From JAHEFT01 sp963766195 (GTDB taxonomy: Bacteria > Pseudomonadota > Gammaproteobacteria > Xanthomonadales > SZUA-36): a DNA stretch of 64,000 bases. The notes below the pieces were generated by a model. That model saw only the letters and a program-made list of their open reading frames with translations. It was not told where the DNA came from and did no database searches. Shown piece by piece: positions 43,639 through 52,825 of the stretch. A program made the translations under genes and the position numbers. How positions within the stretch are numbered: the first letter of the stretch is position 1; every line of letters starts with the position of its first letter. Location: contig CAVXYY010000004.1 of NCBI GenBank assembly GCA_963766195.1, forward strand, positions 1 to 64,000, in the 5' to 3' direction.

Positions 43639-43919
43639 TGGGCTATTTCCTTATCGGTGAAGAGGTAGTCTTTCAACTCGTGGTCGAACGCCGGATCTTT
43701 TCTGCGGATCCACTCCAGCACCATGGCGGCGTGTTCTTTTTCCTCGTCGCGGTTGTGGGCAAGGATGGCCGCCAACTCGGGGTCCTTGCAGGCGTCAACG
43801 CGCTGGTTATACCAGTCCACGGCTTCCAGTTCTTCCATCAGCGACACGATCGCCCGGTGCATATCCCGGGTTTCGTCGGTCAGTTCCCCGATGGGCTCAT
43901 GATAGCCTTCATTTGCCAT
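43635..43919 (-). CDS. Encapsulated-ferritin-like (EncFtn) protein lacking a cargo tail
   Basis: A 94-residue two-helix ferroxidase. HRAIVSLMEELEAVDWYNQR and ILAHNRDEEKEHAAMVLEWI closely follow the encapsulin cargo ferritins. Glu30, Glu60 and His63 match the iron-binding Glu32/Glu62/His65 of the Rhodospirillum rubrum protein, with Trp36 also kept. Known EncFtn proteins carry a C-terminal targeting peptide of roughly 15-25 residues. This one stops at KDYLFTDKEIAH, and no encapsulin shell gene is in the window. ATG 43919 has AGGAGA upstream. It lies 13 bases after mscS, and its stop overlaps the frmA start, so it belongs to a formaldehyde-detoxification unit. Confidence 0.85.
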   Translation of the reverse strand: MANEGYHEPIGELTDETRDMHRAIVSLMEELEAVDWYNQRVDACKDPELAAILAHNRDEEKEHAAMVLEWIRRKDPAFDHELKDYLFTDKEIAH

Positions 43920-43932
43920 GATTTTTCTCCTG

Positions 43933-44781
43933 TCAGGATTTCAGTGAGTCTGGTGCGGGGTTTGCGTTATACAAGTGCACGTCCCGTTGCGGGAACGGGA
44001 TATTGCAGCCGGCGGCTTCGAGTTCGAACTTGCCCTGTTCCAGCAAGTCGTTCCACACGGTCCAGTAGTCAGCCGTTTTGGCCCAGGGCCGGACAGCGAA
44101 ATCCACGCTGCTCTCACCCAGGTTCAGTATCAGGATGCTGGTCTCCGGGTCATCCAGAACCTTGGGGTGGTTTTTGCAGATACGGGTAAGCACTTCACGC
44201 GCAACTTTGAGATCATCGTCATAACCGACGCCAAACACGAGGTCGACACGGCGCGTATCGTGGGCCGTGTAGTTGGTGATCGCGCCGGCGGCAACCTGGC
44301 CATTCGGAATGATGATCTGCTTGTTGTCGGGTGTGGTCATGATGGTATTGAAGATGCCCACCTGGTCGACTTTACCGGTGACGCCTGCGGCTTCGACAAA
44401 GTCGCCCTTGATGAAGGGGCGGAACATAACCAGCATGACACCCGAAGCAAAATTTCCCAGTGAGTCCTTCAGCGCGAGGGCGACGGCCAGGCCGGCGGCG
44501 CCAACCACGGCAACCAGCGACGTGACAGGCAAACCCAGTGTATCCAGCGAGGCAAGTATGACGGCGACCAGCAGAACACCGTAGACCACGTTGCTCAGAA
44601 AGCTGATCAACGTGACGTCGGCTTTACGCAGGTTCATCAGCTTCTGGACAAAAGCCGTGATGCGTTTGGCGATCCACTTACCAACAATATAAATAACCAG
44701 GGCAAGGACGATTTTTATCGCCCAATCGGTCAACATGGGCACGAGATCAGCCCTGCTCAAAAATTCTTTTATAGCTTCCAA
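43933..44781 (-). CDS. mscS: Small-conductance mechanosensitive channel MscS
   Basis: A 282-residue inner-membrane channel of the MscS type that opens under osmotic downshock. The pore helix region is VVGAAGLAVALALKDSLGNFASG, here read in two parts as VVGAAGLAVALALKDSL and GNFASGVMLVMFRPF. The conserved beta-domain follows (KGDFVEAAGVTGKV and IIIPNGQVAAGAITN). Three transmembrane helices and the soluble cage domain are present at normal length. The gene precedes the EncFtn-like gene by 13 bases on the same strand. The frame is intact. Confidence 0.94.
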   Translation of the reverse strand: MEAIKEFLSRADLVPMLTDWAIKIVLALVIYIVGKWIAKRITAFVQKLMNLRKADVTLISFLSNVVYGVLLVAVILASLDTLGLPVTSLVAVVGAAGLAVALALKDSLGNFASGVMLVMFRPFIKGDFVEAAGVTGKVDQVGIFNTIMTTPDNKQIIIPNGQVAAGAITNYTAHDTRRVDLVFGVGYDDDLKVAREVLTRICKNHPKVLDDPETSILILNLGESSVDFAVRPWAKTADYWTVWNDLLEQGKFELEAAGCNIPFPQRDVHLYNANPAPDSLKS

Positions 44782-44827
44782 ATCTCTACTCCTGAGTTTT
44801 TTGAATTGAGGATCCTTAAAAACCGGG

Positions 44828-45235
44828 TCAGGTCAGGTCTGTACCCGGCTCGAGAAATTGTTCCATGTTGTCGGCGCTTTGCGCCACGTTACGGATCACG
44901 TAGTCAAGTTCCTGTTCACCGACGTAGGCATAGGGCAGGTTTTCGCACATCTTGATGTACGGAATACTGTCCAGGTCTCCCACGGCCAGGTAGCCTACTC
45001 TCTGCGTCAGGTTAATCCGCAAGCACTTTTCGGCATCCAGATCCGCCAGCGGCGCAACCGGTGTTTCTACCCGTAAAACCCGCCGCCCTTCGTTGGTCTC
45101 CAGTTCCGCCAGGAAAATGCTCTGGCGGCGGTTACCCTTGGCTATGGGATATTCGAAGCTGATGATGAACGGCTCATCGATCCTCAGTTCGTAAAGGTCC
45201 ATCATGTGTTTGCGGATTTCGGCAAAAGTTTCCAT
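44828..45235 (-). CDS. Hypothetical protein, possibly YbjN/CesT-like fold
   Basis: A 135-residue soluble protein I do not recognise with confidence. It starts METFAEIRKHMMDLYELRID, contains the strand-rich QSIFLAELETNEGRRVLRVE and VGYLAVGDLDSIPYIKMCEN, and ends in the acidic EQFLEPGTDLT. It has no signal peptide, membrane segment or catalytic motif. Size and strand-helix alternation are loosely like YbjN or type III chaperone folds; that is a guess. It lies in the minus-strand run between the SDR gene and mscS with short gaps, so it is probably cotranscribed with them. Confidence 0.6.
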   Translation of the reverse strand: METFAEIRKHMMDLYELRIDEPFIISFEYPIAKGNRRQSIFLAELETNEGRRVLRVETPVAPLADLDAEKCLRINLTQRVGYLAVGDLDSIPYIKMCENLPYAYVGEQELDYVIRNVAQSADNMEQFLEPGTDLT

Positions 45236-45261
45236 TCATTTCTCCAGGTGCAACGGCACCA

Positions 45262-46023
45262 CTATTTTGGCGCGAGCCGGACGGCGCCATCCAGGCGGAT
45301 GGTCGTGCCGTTCAGATACGGGCTCTCGATGATATTGCCCGCCAAAACCGCGAACTCTTCCGAGCGGCCCAGCCGGGAAGGGAACGGTATCGACGCCGAC
45401 AGCGATTCCTGGATATGTTCCGGCATACCGTCCACCATGGGGGTCCAGAAAATACCCGGGGCGATCGTCATCACGCGGATGCCAAAGCGCGCCAGTTCGC
45501 GCGCCATTGGCAGCGTCATGCCGACGAGGCCGCCCTTGGAGGCGGAATAGGCTGCCTGGCCAATCTGGCCTTCGTAGGCTGCCACGGAAGCGGTGTTGAT
45601 GATGACACCCCGCTCGCCGTCCTCCATCGGAGTTTCATGCTGCATCAGGTTTGCAGCGGCCTTGGCCACGTTAAAACTGCCGATCAGATTGACATTGATG
45701 GTGGTGCTGAACACAGACAGCGGCATCGGGGCTTCACGGCCCAGAACCCGGCCTGCGCCGATGATACCGGCACAGTTCATCGCGACATTCAGTCCACCAT
45801 TGATTTCCGCGGCCTGCTCGACCGAGGCGATCACGCCCTTTTCCGAAGTAACATCGGTACGGATATACGTGGTGCCCAGTTCGGCTTCAGCAGCCTCGCC
45901 CGCCTCGTCATTGACGTCCATCATCACGGCTTTGCCGCCATTGGCCAGGATGTAGCGGGTCACCGCCAGTCCGAGGCCAGACACACCGCCCGTAACCAGT
46001 GCTTTAACCTGGTTCAACTTCAT
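45262..46023 (-). CDS. Short-chain dehydrogenase, 3-hydroxyacyl-CoA dehydrogenase type 2-like
   Basis: A 253-residue SDR. The cofactor-binding motif is VTGGVSGLGLAVTRYIL, with Asp in MMDVND favouring NAD. The active site has INTASVAAYEG and the YxxxK in QAAYSASKGGLVGM. The C-terminal APGIFWTPMVDGMPE resembles the HSD17B10/HADH2 group that oxidises short and branched 3-hydroxyacyl-CoA. ATG 46023 has AAGGAG eight bases upstream. Its position after a thiolase supports acyl-CoA catabolism. A REP cluster separates it from the thiolase gene. Confidence 0.9.
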   Translation of the reverse strand: MKLNQVKALVTGGVSGLGLAVTRYILANGGKAVMMDVNDEAGEAAEAELGTTYIRTDVTSEKGVIASVEQAAEINGGLNVAMNCAGIIGAGRVLGREAPMPLSVFSTTINVNLIGSFNVAKAAANLMQHETPMEDGERGVIINTASVAAYEGQIGQAAYSASKGGLVGMTLPMARELARFGIRVMTIAPGIFWTPMVDGMPEHIQESLSASIPFPSRLGRSEEFAVLAGNIIESPYLNGTTIRLDGAVRLAPK

Positions 46024-46086
46024 GGAATGCACTCCTTCGAATTGTTGTGTTCAATTTGCTATGTATATGTCGATTCAGTTTACAAC

Positions 46087-46193
46087 GTAGGAGCGGATTT
46101 ATCCGCGAATTATTCAATTCATTCGCAATTGCTTATTCAATTATTCGCGAATAAATTCGCTCCTACAACAATCGCGATTGAAATCGCTTCTAC
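46087..46193. repeat. REP-like cluster of three units
   Basis: GTAGGAGCGGATTTATCCGCGAA (46087-46109), reverse CGCGAATAAATTCGCTCCTAC (46146-46166) and reverse CGCGATTGAAATCGCTTCTAC (46173-46193). The last unit overlaps and supplies the TAG stop codon of the thiolase gene. Confidence 0.88.
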
Positions 46194-47368
46194 ACTTCGA
46201 TGGCCACAGCCACGGCTTCGCCGCCGCCGAGGCACAGGGAAGCCACGCCGCGTTTCAGGCCACGGCGCCGCAGCGCATGAATCAAAGTTACCAGAATCCT
46301 GGCTCCCGAAGCCCCGATGGGATGGCCCAGTGCGCAGGCACCGCCATTGACGTTTACCTTGTCATGGTCCAGGCCATTATCCGCCATGGCCGCCATGGTC
46401 ACGGCGGCGAATGCTTCGTTGATTTCAAACAGATCAACCTGGTCCATGCTCCAGCCGGCTTTTTCCACGACCTGTGCGATAGCAGTGGAGGGCGCCGTGG
46501 TAAACCATTCCGGTTCGTGGGCGAACGTGGCATGGGCGACGATCCTGGCCAGCGGTTCCAGCCCGCGTTTTTCCGCCTCGCCGGCAGTCATCAGAACCAT
46601 GGCGGCCGCACCGTCGGAAATTTTCGAGGCATTGGCGGCGGTTACCGTGCCGTCCTTTTTGAAGGCCGGTCGCAGGGTGGGGATTTTCCCGATGTTGCAG
46701 CGGTGTGGTTCTTCATCTTCGTGAAAAACGTGGTCCTCGCGGCGCACGGTGACCGTGACCGGAACGATTTCATCGACGAAGTCACCTGCATGCACGGCGC
46801 GTTGGGCGCGCTCCACCGACTTGACAGCGAACTCATCCTGGTCGACACGCGAAAAGCGATACTTGTCTGCGCACATTTCACCGAACATGCCCATCATTTG
46901 CTGGTCGTAGGGGCTCTGCAGGCCGTCCCAGAACATGTGGTCCAGGACCTGGTCGTGGCCCATCCGGATCCCGCCCCTGGCCTTGGGTAACAGGTAAGGA
47001 GCGTTGGTCATCGATTCCATGCCGCCGGCGAGGACAATTTCTGAGCTGCCGGCCTTGATCGCGTCATGCCCGAGCATAACGGCTTTCATGCCGGATCCGC
47101 AGACTTTGTTGACGGTGGTGCAACCTACCGAGGCAGGGACGCCTGCCTTCAGTGACGCCTGGCGGGCCGGCGCCTGGCCGAGCCCGGCGGGCAGCACGCA
47201 ACCCATGATGACCTCGCTAAGATCCGCGGGATCCACGCCGGCGTGTTTGGCGGCGCCGCCGATGGCCGCAGCTCCCAGGTCGATCGCACTGCTGTTACTG
47301 AATTGGCCCTGGAACGAGCCGATGGGTGTCCGCTTTGCGCCGACGATGACTACTGTACGGTCAGACAT
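46190..47368 (-). CDS. Acetyl-CoA C-acyltransferase (thiolase)
   Basis: A 392-residue thiolase that cleaves 3-ketoacyl-CoA or condenses acetyl-CoA. The N-terminal acyl-cysteine is in TTVNKVCGSGMKAVMLG. The substrate loop is LFEINEAFAAVT, the catalytic His is in GGACALGHPIGASGAR and the final Cys in VASLCLGGGEAVAVAIEV. ATG 47368 (MSDRTVVIVGAKRTPIG) follows GGAG at eight bases. The ATG six bases upstream is too close to the ribosome site. Downstream SDR and upstream leucine dehydrogenase genes suggest branched-chain or short acyl-CoA breakdown. Its stop lies within a REP repeat. Confidence 0.95.
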   Translation of the reverse strand: MSDRTVVIVGAKRTPIGSFQGQFSNSSAIDLGAAAIGGAAKHAGVDPADLSEVIMGCVLPAGLGQAPARQASLKAGVPASVGCTTVNKVCGSGMKAVMLGHDAIKAGSSEIVLAGGMESMTNAPYLLPKARGGIRMGHDQVLDHMFWDGLQSPYDQQMMGMFGEMCADKYRFSRVDQDEFAVKSVERAQRAVHAGDFVDEIVPVTVTVRREDHVFHEDEEPHRCNIGKIPTLRPAFKKDGTVTAANASKISDGAAAMVLMTAGEAEKRGLEPLARIVAHATFAHEPEWFTTAPSTAIAQVVEKAGWSMDQVDLFEINEAFAAVTMAAMADNGLDHDKVNVNGGACALGHPIGASGARILVTLIHALRRRGLKRGVASLCLGGGEAVAVAIEV

Positions 47369-47446
47369 TTTCATTACTCCACTATTTCGGGGCCGTATCC
47401 GCACACACTTTCTGGGGGCGAAAAGGCCAGGGATCAATACCGGCGA

Positions 47447-48547
47447 TCAACGCCTGCGATCACGCCCGGGGAACCGGTGCGCCTTGCCCATGAAAGGCAT
47501 CTTCAGCTTGCCCAGGATTGCGATGCGTTCTTCCGCCATCCGGTCGGCAGCCTGCCAGGTTGGAATTCCGTCGCGTTCCGCGATGTTGAATATCTTGTTC
47601 AGATTGTAATAAATCGTTCTCGTCATGCGCATTGCGCGTTCATGGTTCCAGCCTTCGAACTCGATCGAAACGTTCATCAGTCCTCCCGCATTCACCGCGT
47701 AATCGGGCGCATACAGGATGCCGCGCGCCTCCAGCTCGTTTCCGGCTTCGTTGTTGGCCAACTGGTTATTGGCAGGTCCGGCGACGATTTTGCATTTCAG
47801 CCGGGGCAGGGTGTCCTCGTTGATCACCGCGCCCAGTGCGCAGGGCGCAAACACATCGGCCTCTATATCGTATATCTCGTCTGTTCCCACGGCTTCAGCG
47901 CCGAGTTCAACGGCCTCGGCAACTGAATCTTCCATGATGTCGGTGATGAATACCTTGGCGCCTTCCTCACGCAGCTGTTTGACCAGGTGCAGGCCAACAT
48001 GGCCGGCGCCCTGGATGGCAAAGCTGTAGCGCGACAGGTCCTCGTCGCCGAAAACTCTCTGCAGCGCCGCTTTCATGCCCTGGATCGAGCCATAGGCGGT
48101 ATAAGGTGAGGGGTCGCCCGACCCGCCATGGGCCTGGTGAACGCCGACCACATTTTCGGTTTCCTGGAAAATGAACTCCATGTCGTTGACGTCGATTCCG
48201 ACGTCCTCGGCGGTGATGTAACGGCCGTTCAGTGAATCGATAAAGCGGCCAAAGGCCCGGAACAGGGCTTCGGATTTGTCCTTCCTGGGGTCGCCGATGA
48301 TGACCGCCTTGCCACCGCCCAGGTTCAGCCCGGAAACGGCCGCCTTGTAAGTCATGCCGCGGGACAGCCGGAGTACATCACGCAAGGCTTCTTCTTCCGT
48401 GGCGTAGGGCCACATGCGGGTGCCGCCGAGCGCGGGTCCGAGGGTTGTGTTATGGATTCCGATAATGGCTCTGAGGCCGGCGTCCTTGTTATGGCAGAAA
48501 ACGATCTGTTCGTGTTCTGATTCAAATACGGTGTCGAAAAGTTCCAT
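47447..48547 (-). CDS. Leucine/valine (branched-chain amino acid) dehydrogenase
   Basis: NAD-dependent oxidative deaminase of branched-chain amino acids, in the Glu/Leu/Phe/Val dehydrogenase superfamily. The glycine-rich and catalytic lysine segments are TLGPALGGTRMWPYATEEEAL, read here in two parts as LGPALGGTRMW and YKAAVSGLNLGGGKAV. The NAD fold contains FAIQGAGHVGLHLVKQL. The 366-residue length is usual. ATG 48547 begins MELFDTVFESEHEQIVF. It starts the minus-strand run that continues with thiolase and SDR, and its 2-oxo-acid products would feed that pathway. Confidence 0.93.
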   Translation of the reverse strand: MELFDTVFESEHEQIVFCHNKDAGLRAIIGIHNTTLGPALGGTRMWPYATEEEALRDVLRLSRGMTYKAAVSGLNLGGGKAVIIGDPRKDKSEALFRAFGRFIDSLNGRYITAEDVGIDVNDMEFIFQETENVVGVHQAHGGSGDPSPYTAYGSIQGMKAALQRVFGDEDLSRYSFAIQGAGHVGLHLVKQLREEGAKVFITDIMEDSVAEAVELGAEAVGTDEIYDIEADVFAPCALGAVINEDTLPRLKCKIVAGPANNQLANNEAGNELEARGILYAPDYAVNAGGLMNVSIEFEGWNHERAMRMTRTIYYNLNKIFNIAERDGIPTWQAADRMAEERIAILGKLKMPFMGKAHRFPGRDRRR

Positions 48548-48642
48548 GGTATTACCTCCGTGGTTACCGCTCTATTTTAAGAGATACGGCCTGTATCCAA
48601 CGGCTTTTCGGAGGTTTTGTTGATGTGGGTTAAGCAAGCTAT

Positions 48643-48741
48643 CGCGGATGAATCCGCTCCTACGCGAGGCCGAATGCGAAGGAGCGATTTCAATCGCGAA
48701 ATTCAGGGTTACACAAGCGTAGGAGCGAATTCATCCGCGAA
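48643..48741. repeat. REP-like cluster of three units
   Basis: Reverse CGCGGATGAATCCGCTCCTAC (48643-48663), AAGGAGCGATTTCAATCGCGAA (48679-48700; longer than 20 only by its flanking bases) and GTAGGAGCGAATTCATCCGCGAA (48719-48741). They fill the gap between the M16 peptidase stop and the leucine dehydrogenase start. No transposase is attached. Confidence 0.85.
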
Positions 48742-48743
48742 AA

Positions 48744-51655
48744 TCAGGGTTGAACGATCTCGTTCCCATCCTCGTCCAGCAGTTTGATTGGCATTCCCAG
48801 TGACTCGAGTTCCGGACGGATCGCAGGGATATCCCCAACCACGATAATGGCCATATTTTCCGGGTCGATCAAACGGCTCGCCAGGCTGTTCAGCGTTTCA
48901 CGGTCGGTCTCGCGCATCAGGCTTTTTTGCTGATTGCGGTAATCAAGCGGAAGGTCGTAGCGAAGTATCTGCGCCAGCAGGCCGAGCTTGGCTCCCGGGG
49001 TCTCATAGCTGAGCGCATCCCGTTGCCCGATCGCGTTTTGCATGAAGGCGTATTCCTCTTCGGTCATTCCGTTGTCTGAGTATTTTTCCAGTTCCTGGAG
49101 GACTTCCGTGACCGATGCAGCTGTCGCGTCCTTGTGCACTTCGGAAGAAATCCGGAAGCTACCCAATTCAGGACCGCCATTGAAGCCGCTGTAGATGCCG
49201 TACGTATAGCCTTTATCCTCGCGCAAGTTCAGGTTGATCCGACTGTCGAATGTGCCTCCCAGGTTGAAATTCATCAGGTTAGCCAGGTAGTAGTCGCCCA
49301 GTGCGTCGTATTTCAGGGACGGACTGGCCATTCGCAGGGTGGATTGCGCCGCACCCTCCTTGCTGACCAGGTAAAGGGTCCTGCCTTCCATCCCGGGAAG
49401 GTCTTCGATTGGCTCACGAAACACGTCCGAGGTTTCCAGTGCTGAAAGTCCGTCCAGGCTGGCGAGCAACTCGTCCTGGGGCAGGCTTGTACTGACCAGT
49501 ACCCCTTGCAGGTGGGCTGGTATGTTTGCCGCATAGAAGGCTTTCACATCGTCCAGGCTGATGTTTTCAACCGTGGAAGGCAGGCCGGCGCCGGGATAGG
49601 AGAGCGGGTGCCGCGGCCCGGCAAGAACCGCGCCGGTGGCCCGGTCAGCGAGTGCTGCGCCGGATTTCCGTGCCTGCATCAACGACTCCATGAGCTGGGA
49701 TTTCAAGCGGTCAAAATCTTCCTCGGTGAAAGCCGGTTCCAGCATGCGCTCCATCATCAGGTCCACCCCGGCATCCAGGTGCTTGCTCAGAACATTCAGA
49801 GAAACCGTGGTCTCGTACTGCCCTGACGAGACACCGAGCGACGCCCCGATTCGCTCCAGCGCTTCGCTGAACTCGGCTGAGCTGCGCTGCAGGGTGGCCT
49901 CGTCCATCAGGGAGGCGGTCAGGTTGGCCAGGCCGGCTTTGCCGGGCGGTTCATCACGCTGGCCCATCGCGAAAACGGCCTGACCGTAACGGTTGGTGTT
50001 TCGGTATTCGGCACCGCCAGCAGGCGCACGCCATTGGCCAGTCTGGTGTCCCAGATGGGCGGCAGATCGACCAGTGGATCGGATTCCGGCCGGGTTTTAC
50101 GCTGCGGTCGAAATCATCCTGCCAGGTCCGCAGTTCGGGCGATGGCTCGGGCAGCGAGGGTGAAACCGTCGGAGGACTTCATGGCTGTTTGACGGCGATC
50201 GACCGGTAGTCGAAATTCTGCGGCTTGCGCGGCCAGTTCCGGATGACCATCGGGCACCATGCTGAGAATAACCGCCGGTTGGTCTCGATGTATTTTGCGA
50301 AGGCCTGTACGGCGTCCTCGCTGGTCACGCTGGCGTAGCGATCGATGTCATCGGTCGCGTTTTCGGGTCGTCGCTGAATACCTCGGAAAACGCCAGGTTG
50401 CGGACTTTTCCGGAAACGCTTTGCATGCTGAAAATCTGGCCGGACTCGAAACCGGCGAGGAACTTCTGCAGGTCATCCTGGTTGACGCCGCGCTCGGTGA
50501 ATTCACGCAGGGTTTCCCGGATGGCTTTCTCCATATCGGCCAGGGTTTCCCCGGAGGACGGATTCTGAATCACGACCACCATCAGTTCGCAGGACAATTC
50601 GCGGCAGGCGTGGCTGGTATAGGCGCTGACTGCCCGGCCGGTTTGCACCAGGTTCTGGTACAACAACGAAGTCCGGCCCTGGCCGAGGACCTTGACTGCC
50701 GCATCCAGCGGGGCTTCATCCGGGTGATCGTAGTATACGGTCGGGAACAGCATGGCGATGGCAGGCAGGTGAATGTTGTCTTCCAGCGTCACGTAACGGT
50801 TTTCGGTGAGGTCGCCCTGCTGGGCTTCGAGGTTTTCCACATCGGGGCCGCGGGGGATGGGGCCGAAATAATTGGCGATCCATTCCAGGGTTTGCGTGGT
50901 CGATGTCACCACCGATCGTCACGGTGGCGTTATTGGGGCCGTACCAGCGCAGGAAGAAGCGCTTCAGATCAGTCAGGTCGGCCGCGTCGAGATCTTCTAT
51001 CCACCCGATCATCGGCCAGGAATAAGGGTGGTCAGACGGATAGAGGTTTTTCATCATCGTTTCGCTGACCCGGCCGTAGGGCCGATTGTCCATCCGTTGC
51101 CCGCGTTCGTTCTTGACCGCAGCCCGTTGCATCTCAAATTTCTCCTGGGTCATGGCCGGCAGCAGCAGGCCCATCCGGTCGGCTTCGAGCCACAGGGCCG
51201 TTTCCAACTGGTTGATCGGCATCGTCTCGTAGTAATTGGTGCGGTCGTAGTTGGTCGTTCCGTTTAGGTACCGCCTGCGTTGGAAATGATTTTCGACAAT
51301 TCACCATCGTCCACGTTGTCGGAGCCCTCGAACATCATGTGTTCAAAGAAATGCGCAAAGCCGGAACGTCCGGCTTTCCACGCGCCGAACCCACGTGGTA
51401 GGTGACGTCGACATGCACCATCGGGTCGGAATGATCTTCGTGCAGAACGACGGTCAGCCCGTTGTCGAGCACGTACTTGCTGAAAGCGATCGAAAAACCA
51501 TCGGCGTCACCGGTGAAATTCTCAACCAGTGTTACTCCCTCGGGAAGCGGAACTGTGGGGCTGGATTGCGTGACTTCCGGGGCGGTGACGGTGGGAGCCG
51601 GTTCGCAGGCGGCCAACAAGGTGACGAGCAGCAATAAGATCAACTTTTTGAACAT
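48744..51655 (-). CDS. M16-family zinc metallopeptidase lipoprotein (multiply frameshifted)
   Basis: About 970 residues across several frames. ATG 51655 begins with a lipoprotein signal, MFKKLILLLLVTLLAAC, so Cys17 would be lipidated. The inverted zinc motif HFFEH lies at 51353-51339 (GRSGFAHFFEHMMFEGS), followed by the second-half signature AAVKNERGQRMDNRPYG. The C-terminal inactive M16 repeat is intact (from about 49967), with SKEGAAQSTLRMASPS and NLREDKGYTYGIYSGFNGGP. Breaks are near 51386, 51268, 50900, 50355, 50270, 50190, 50110 and 49985. Homologues are periplasmic pitrilysin-like peptidases. The dense indels resemble those in secD and look technical. Confidence 0.88.
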
Positions 51656-51974
51656 ATGATATTCCCGGGTGGAAGTAAGCGACTGGAAACGCATTATGGG
51701 TAGGACCACCTGGAGAGTACAAGAGTTCACGGAGTGGGTCGTGGTTGGCTAATTTGCGGGCTCGAAGTTGCGGCAGATGACCATCCGGTCATCTGCCGCG
51801 GTGTCCCGACACACTTCGTCGGGTGGCGAGTTTTTCGGCCATCCCGTGCGTGTGTGAAAACAGTTCCTTCTGCTTACCCCTTCTTGTTCAATACAATACG
51901 CCAATATCTGGCTTTATGCAAATATGGCTAAATGCAAGATCGTTTAAAATTTCTGAGCGGTTCAATTCACTGCA
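51656..51974. other. Non-coding gap with two hairpins
   Basis: This stretch of about 320 bases holds no credible gene. It contains a perfect 13-base stem (arms 51770-51782 and 51787-51799, four-base loop ATCC) and, right after it, a smaller hairpin (CCCGAC 51805-51810, GTCGGG 51818-51823). Both would form in a transcript running from the Sel1 gene toward the M16 gene. There is no T-run, so classic termination is uncertain. Confidence 0.65.
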
Positions 51975-52694
51975 TCAAGCAGGTAAACGGGGTTGAATAT
52001 CGCGTAGTCTGGGACGCCATTTTTTCCCGCTGCTATTCTCTGATTCCTTCAAATACTGATCGAGCGGCACCAGCAGGTTCTTCGCGCTGGTCATTTCTTC
52101 GGAGAGCGCCTGGGCTTCGGCGACCATCTCAGTCGTCAGGCCACGGGTGGCTGCAATATTCTGTTTGGCATGGTTTTCGGGTGAAGGATCCAGGGTGGCA
52201 GACACCAGGAGCAGCGCCATGCCCGCGACCTTGTTTTCTTTCACACCGTCTCCGCGCACATACAGCATGCCCAGGTTGCCGATGGCCAGCGCATCGCCCT
52301 GCACCGACGCCTTGCGATACCACTCATTGGCTTTTGCGAAATCAATCTCGGTGCCACGACCATTTTCGTAGAGCACCCCCAGGTTGAATTGCGCGGCCGC
52401 ATTCCCTTGCGCAGCGGATTTGCCATACCAAACCACCGCTTCCTTCTCATCTTTGCCAACCCCGATGCCTTGCTCATACATCAAGGCCACATTGAATTGG
52501 GAATCGGCGTGGCCTTCCTTGGCGGCTGCGAGAAACTCTTTGTAGGCAAGTGGCAGGTCGTTGGCTTCATAAGCTGCGATCCCAGCCTCGAAATTGGCAT
52601 TTTCCTTGGCTTGAGCATGGGTCTCGACCGTAAATGCCATGGTGGCAAAGAGGCATGCGCCGAGCGCAAGGATCATGGATCTAAATGGTTTCAT
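51975..52694 (-). CDS. Exported Sel1-repeat protein
   Basis: A 239-residue protein with a signal peptide (MKPFRSMILALGACLFATMA). Several Sel1-like tetratricopeptide repeats follow: AAKEGHADSQFNVALMYEQG, AAQGNAAAQFNLGVLYENG and ASVQGDALAIGNLGMLYVRG. Each has the alternating helix pattern and the closing LYxxG typical of the family. Such repeats bind protein partners; no enzyme motif is present. I chose ATG 52694 because the upstream extension has no signal-peptide character and reads into non-homologous sequence. Confidence 0.9.
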   Translation of the reverse strand: MKPFRSMILALGACLFATMAFTVETHAQAKENANFEAGIAAYEANDLPLAYKEFLAAAKEGHADSQFNVALMYEQGIGVGKDEKEAVVWYGKSAAQGNAAAQFNLGVLYENGRGTEIDFAKANEWYRKASVQGDALAIGNLGMLYVRGDGVKENKVAGMALLLVSATLDPSPENHAKQNIAATRGLTTEMVAEAQALSEEMTSAKNLLVPLDQYLKESENSSGKKWRPRLRDIQPRLPA

Positions 52695-52825
52695 TGAGGG
52701 GATGATCTTACTTACCCAAATGCTTATCGAAGAAAAACCGAAATCTTCTTCAGCGATACCTCGGTTTCCGGGATCGCTGCGTATTGGAACACGTGCCACG
52801 TGTATGCCCTCATAAAGTAGAGGCA

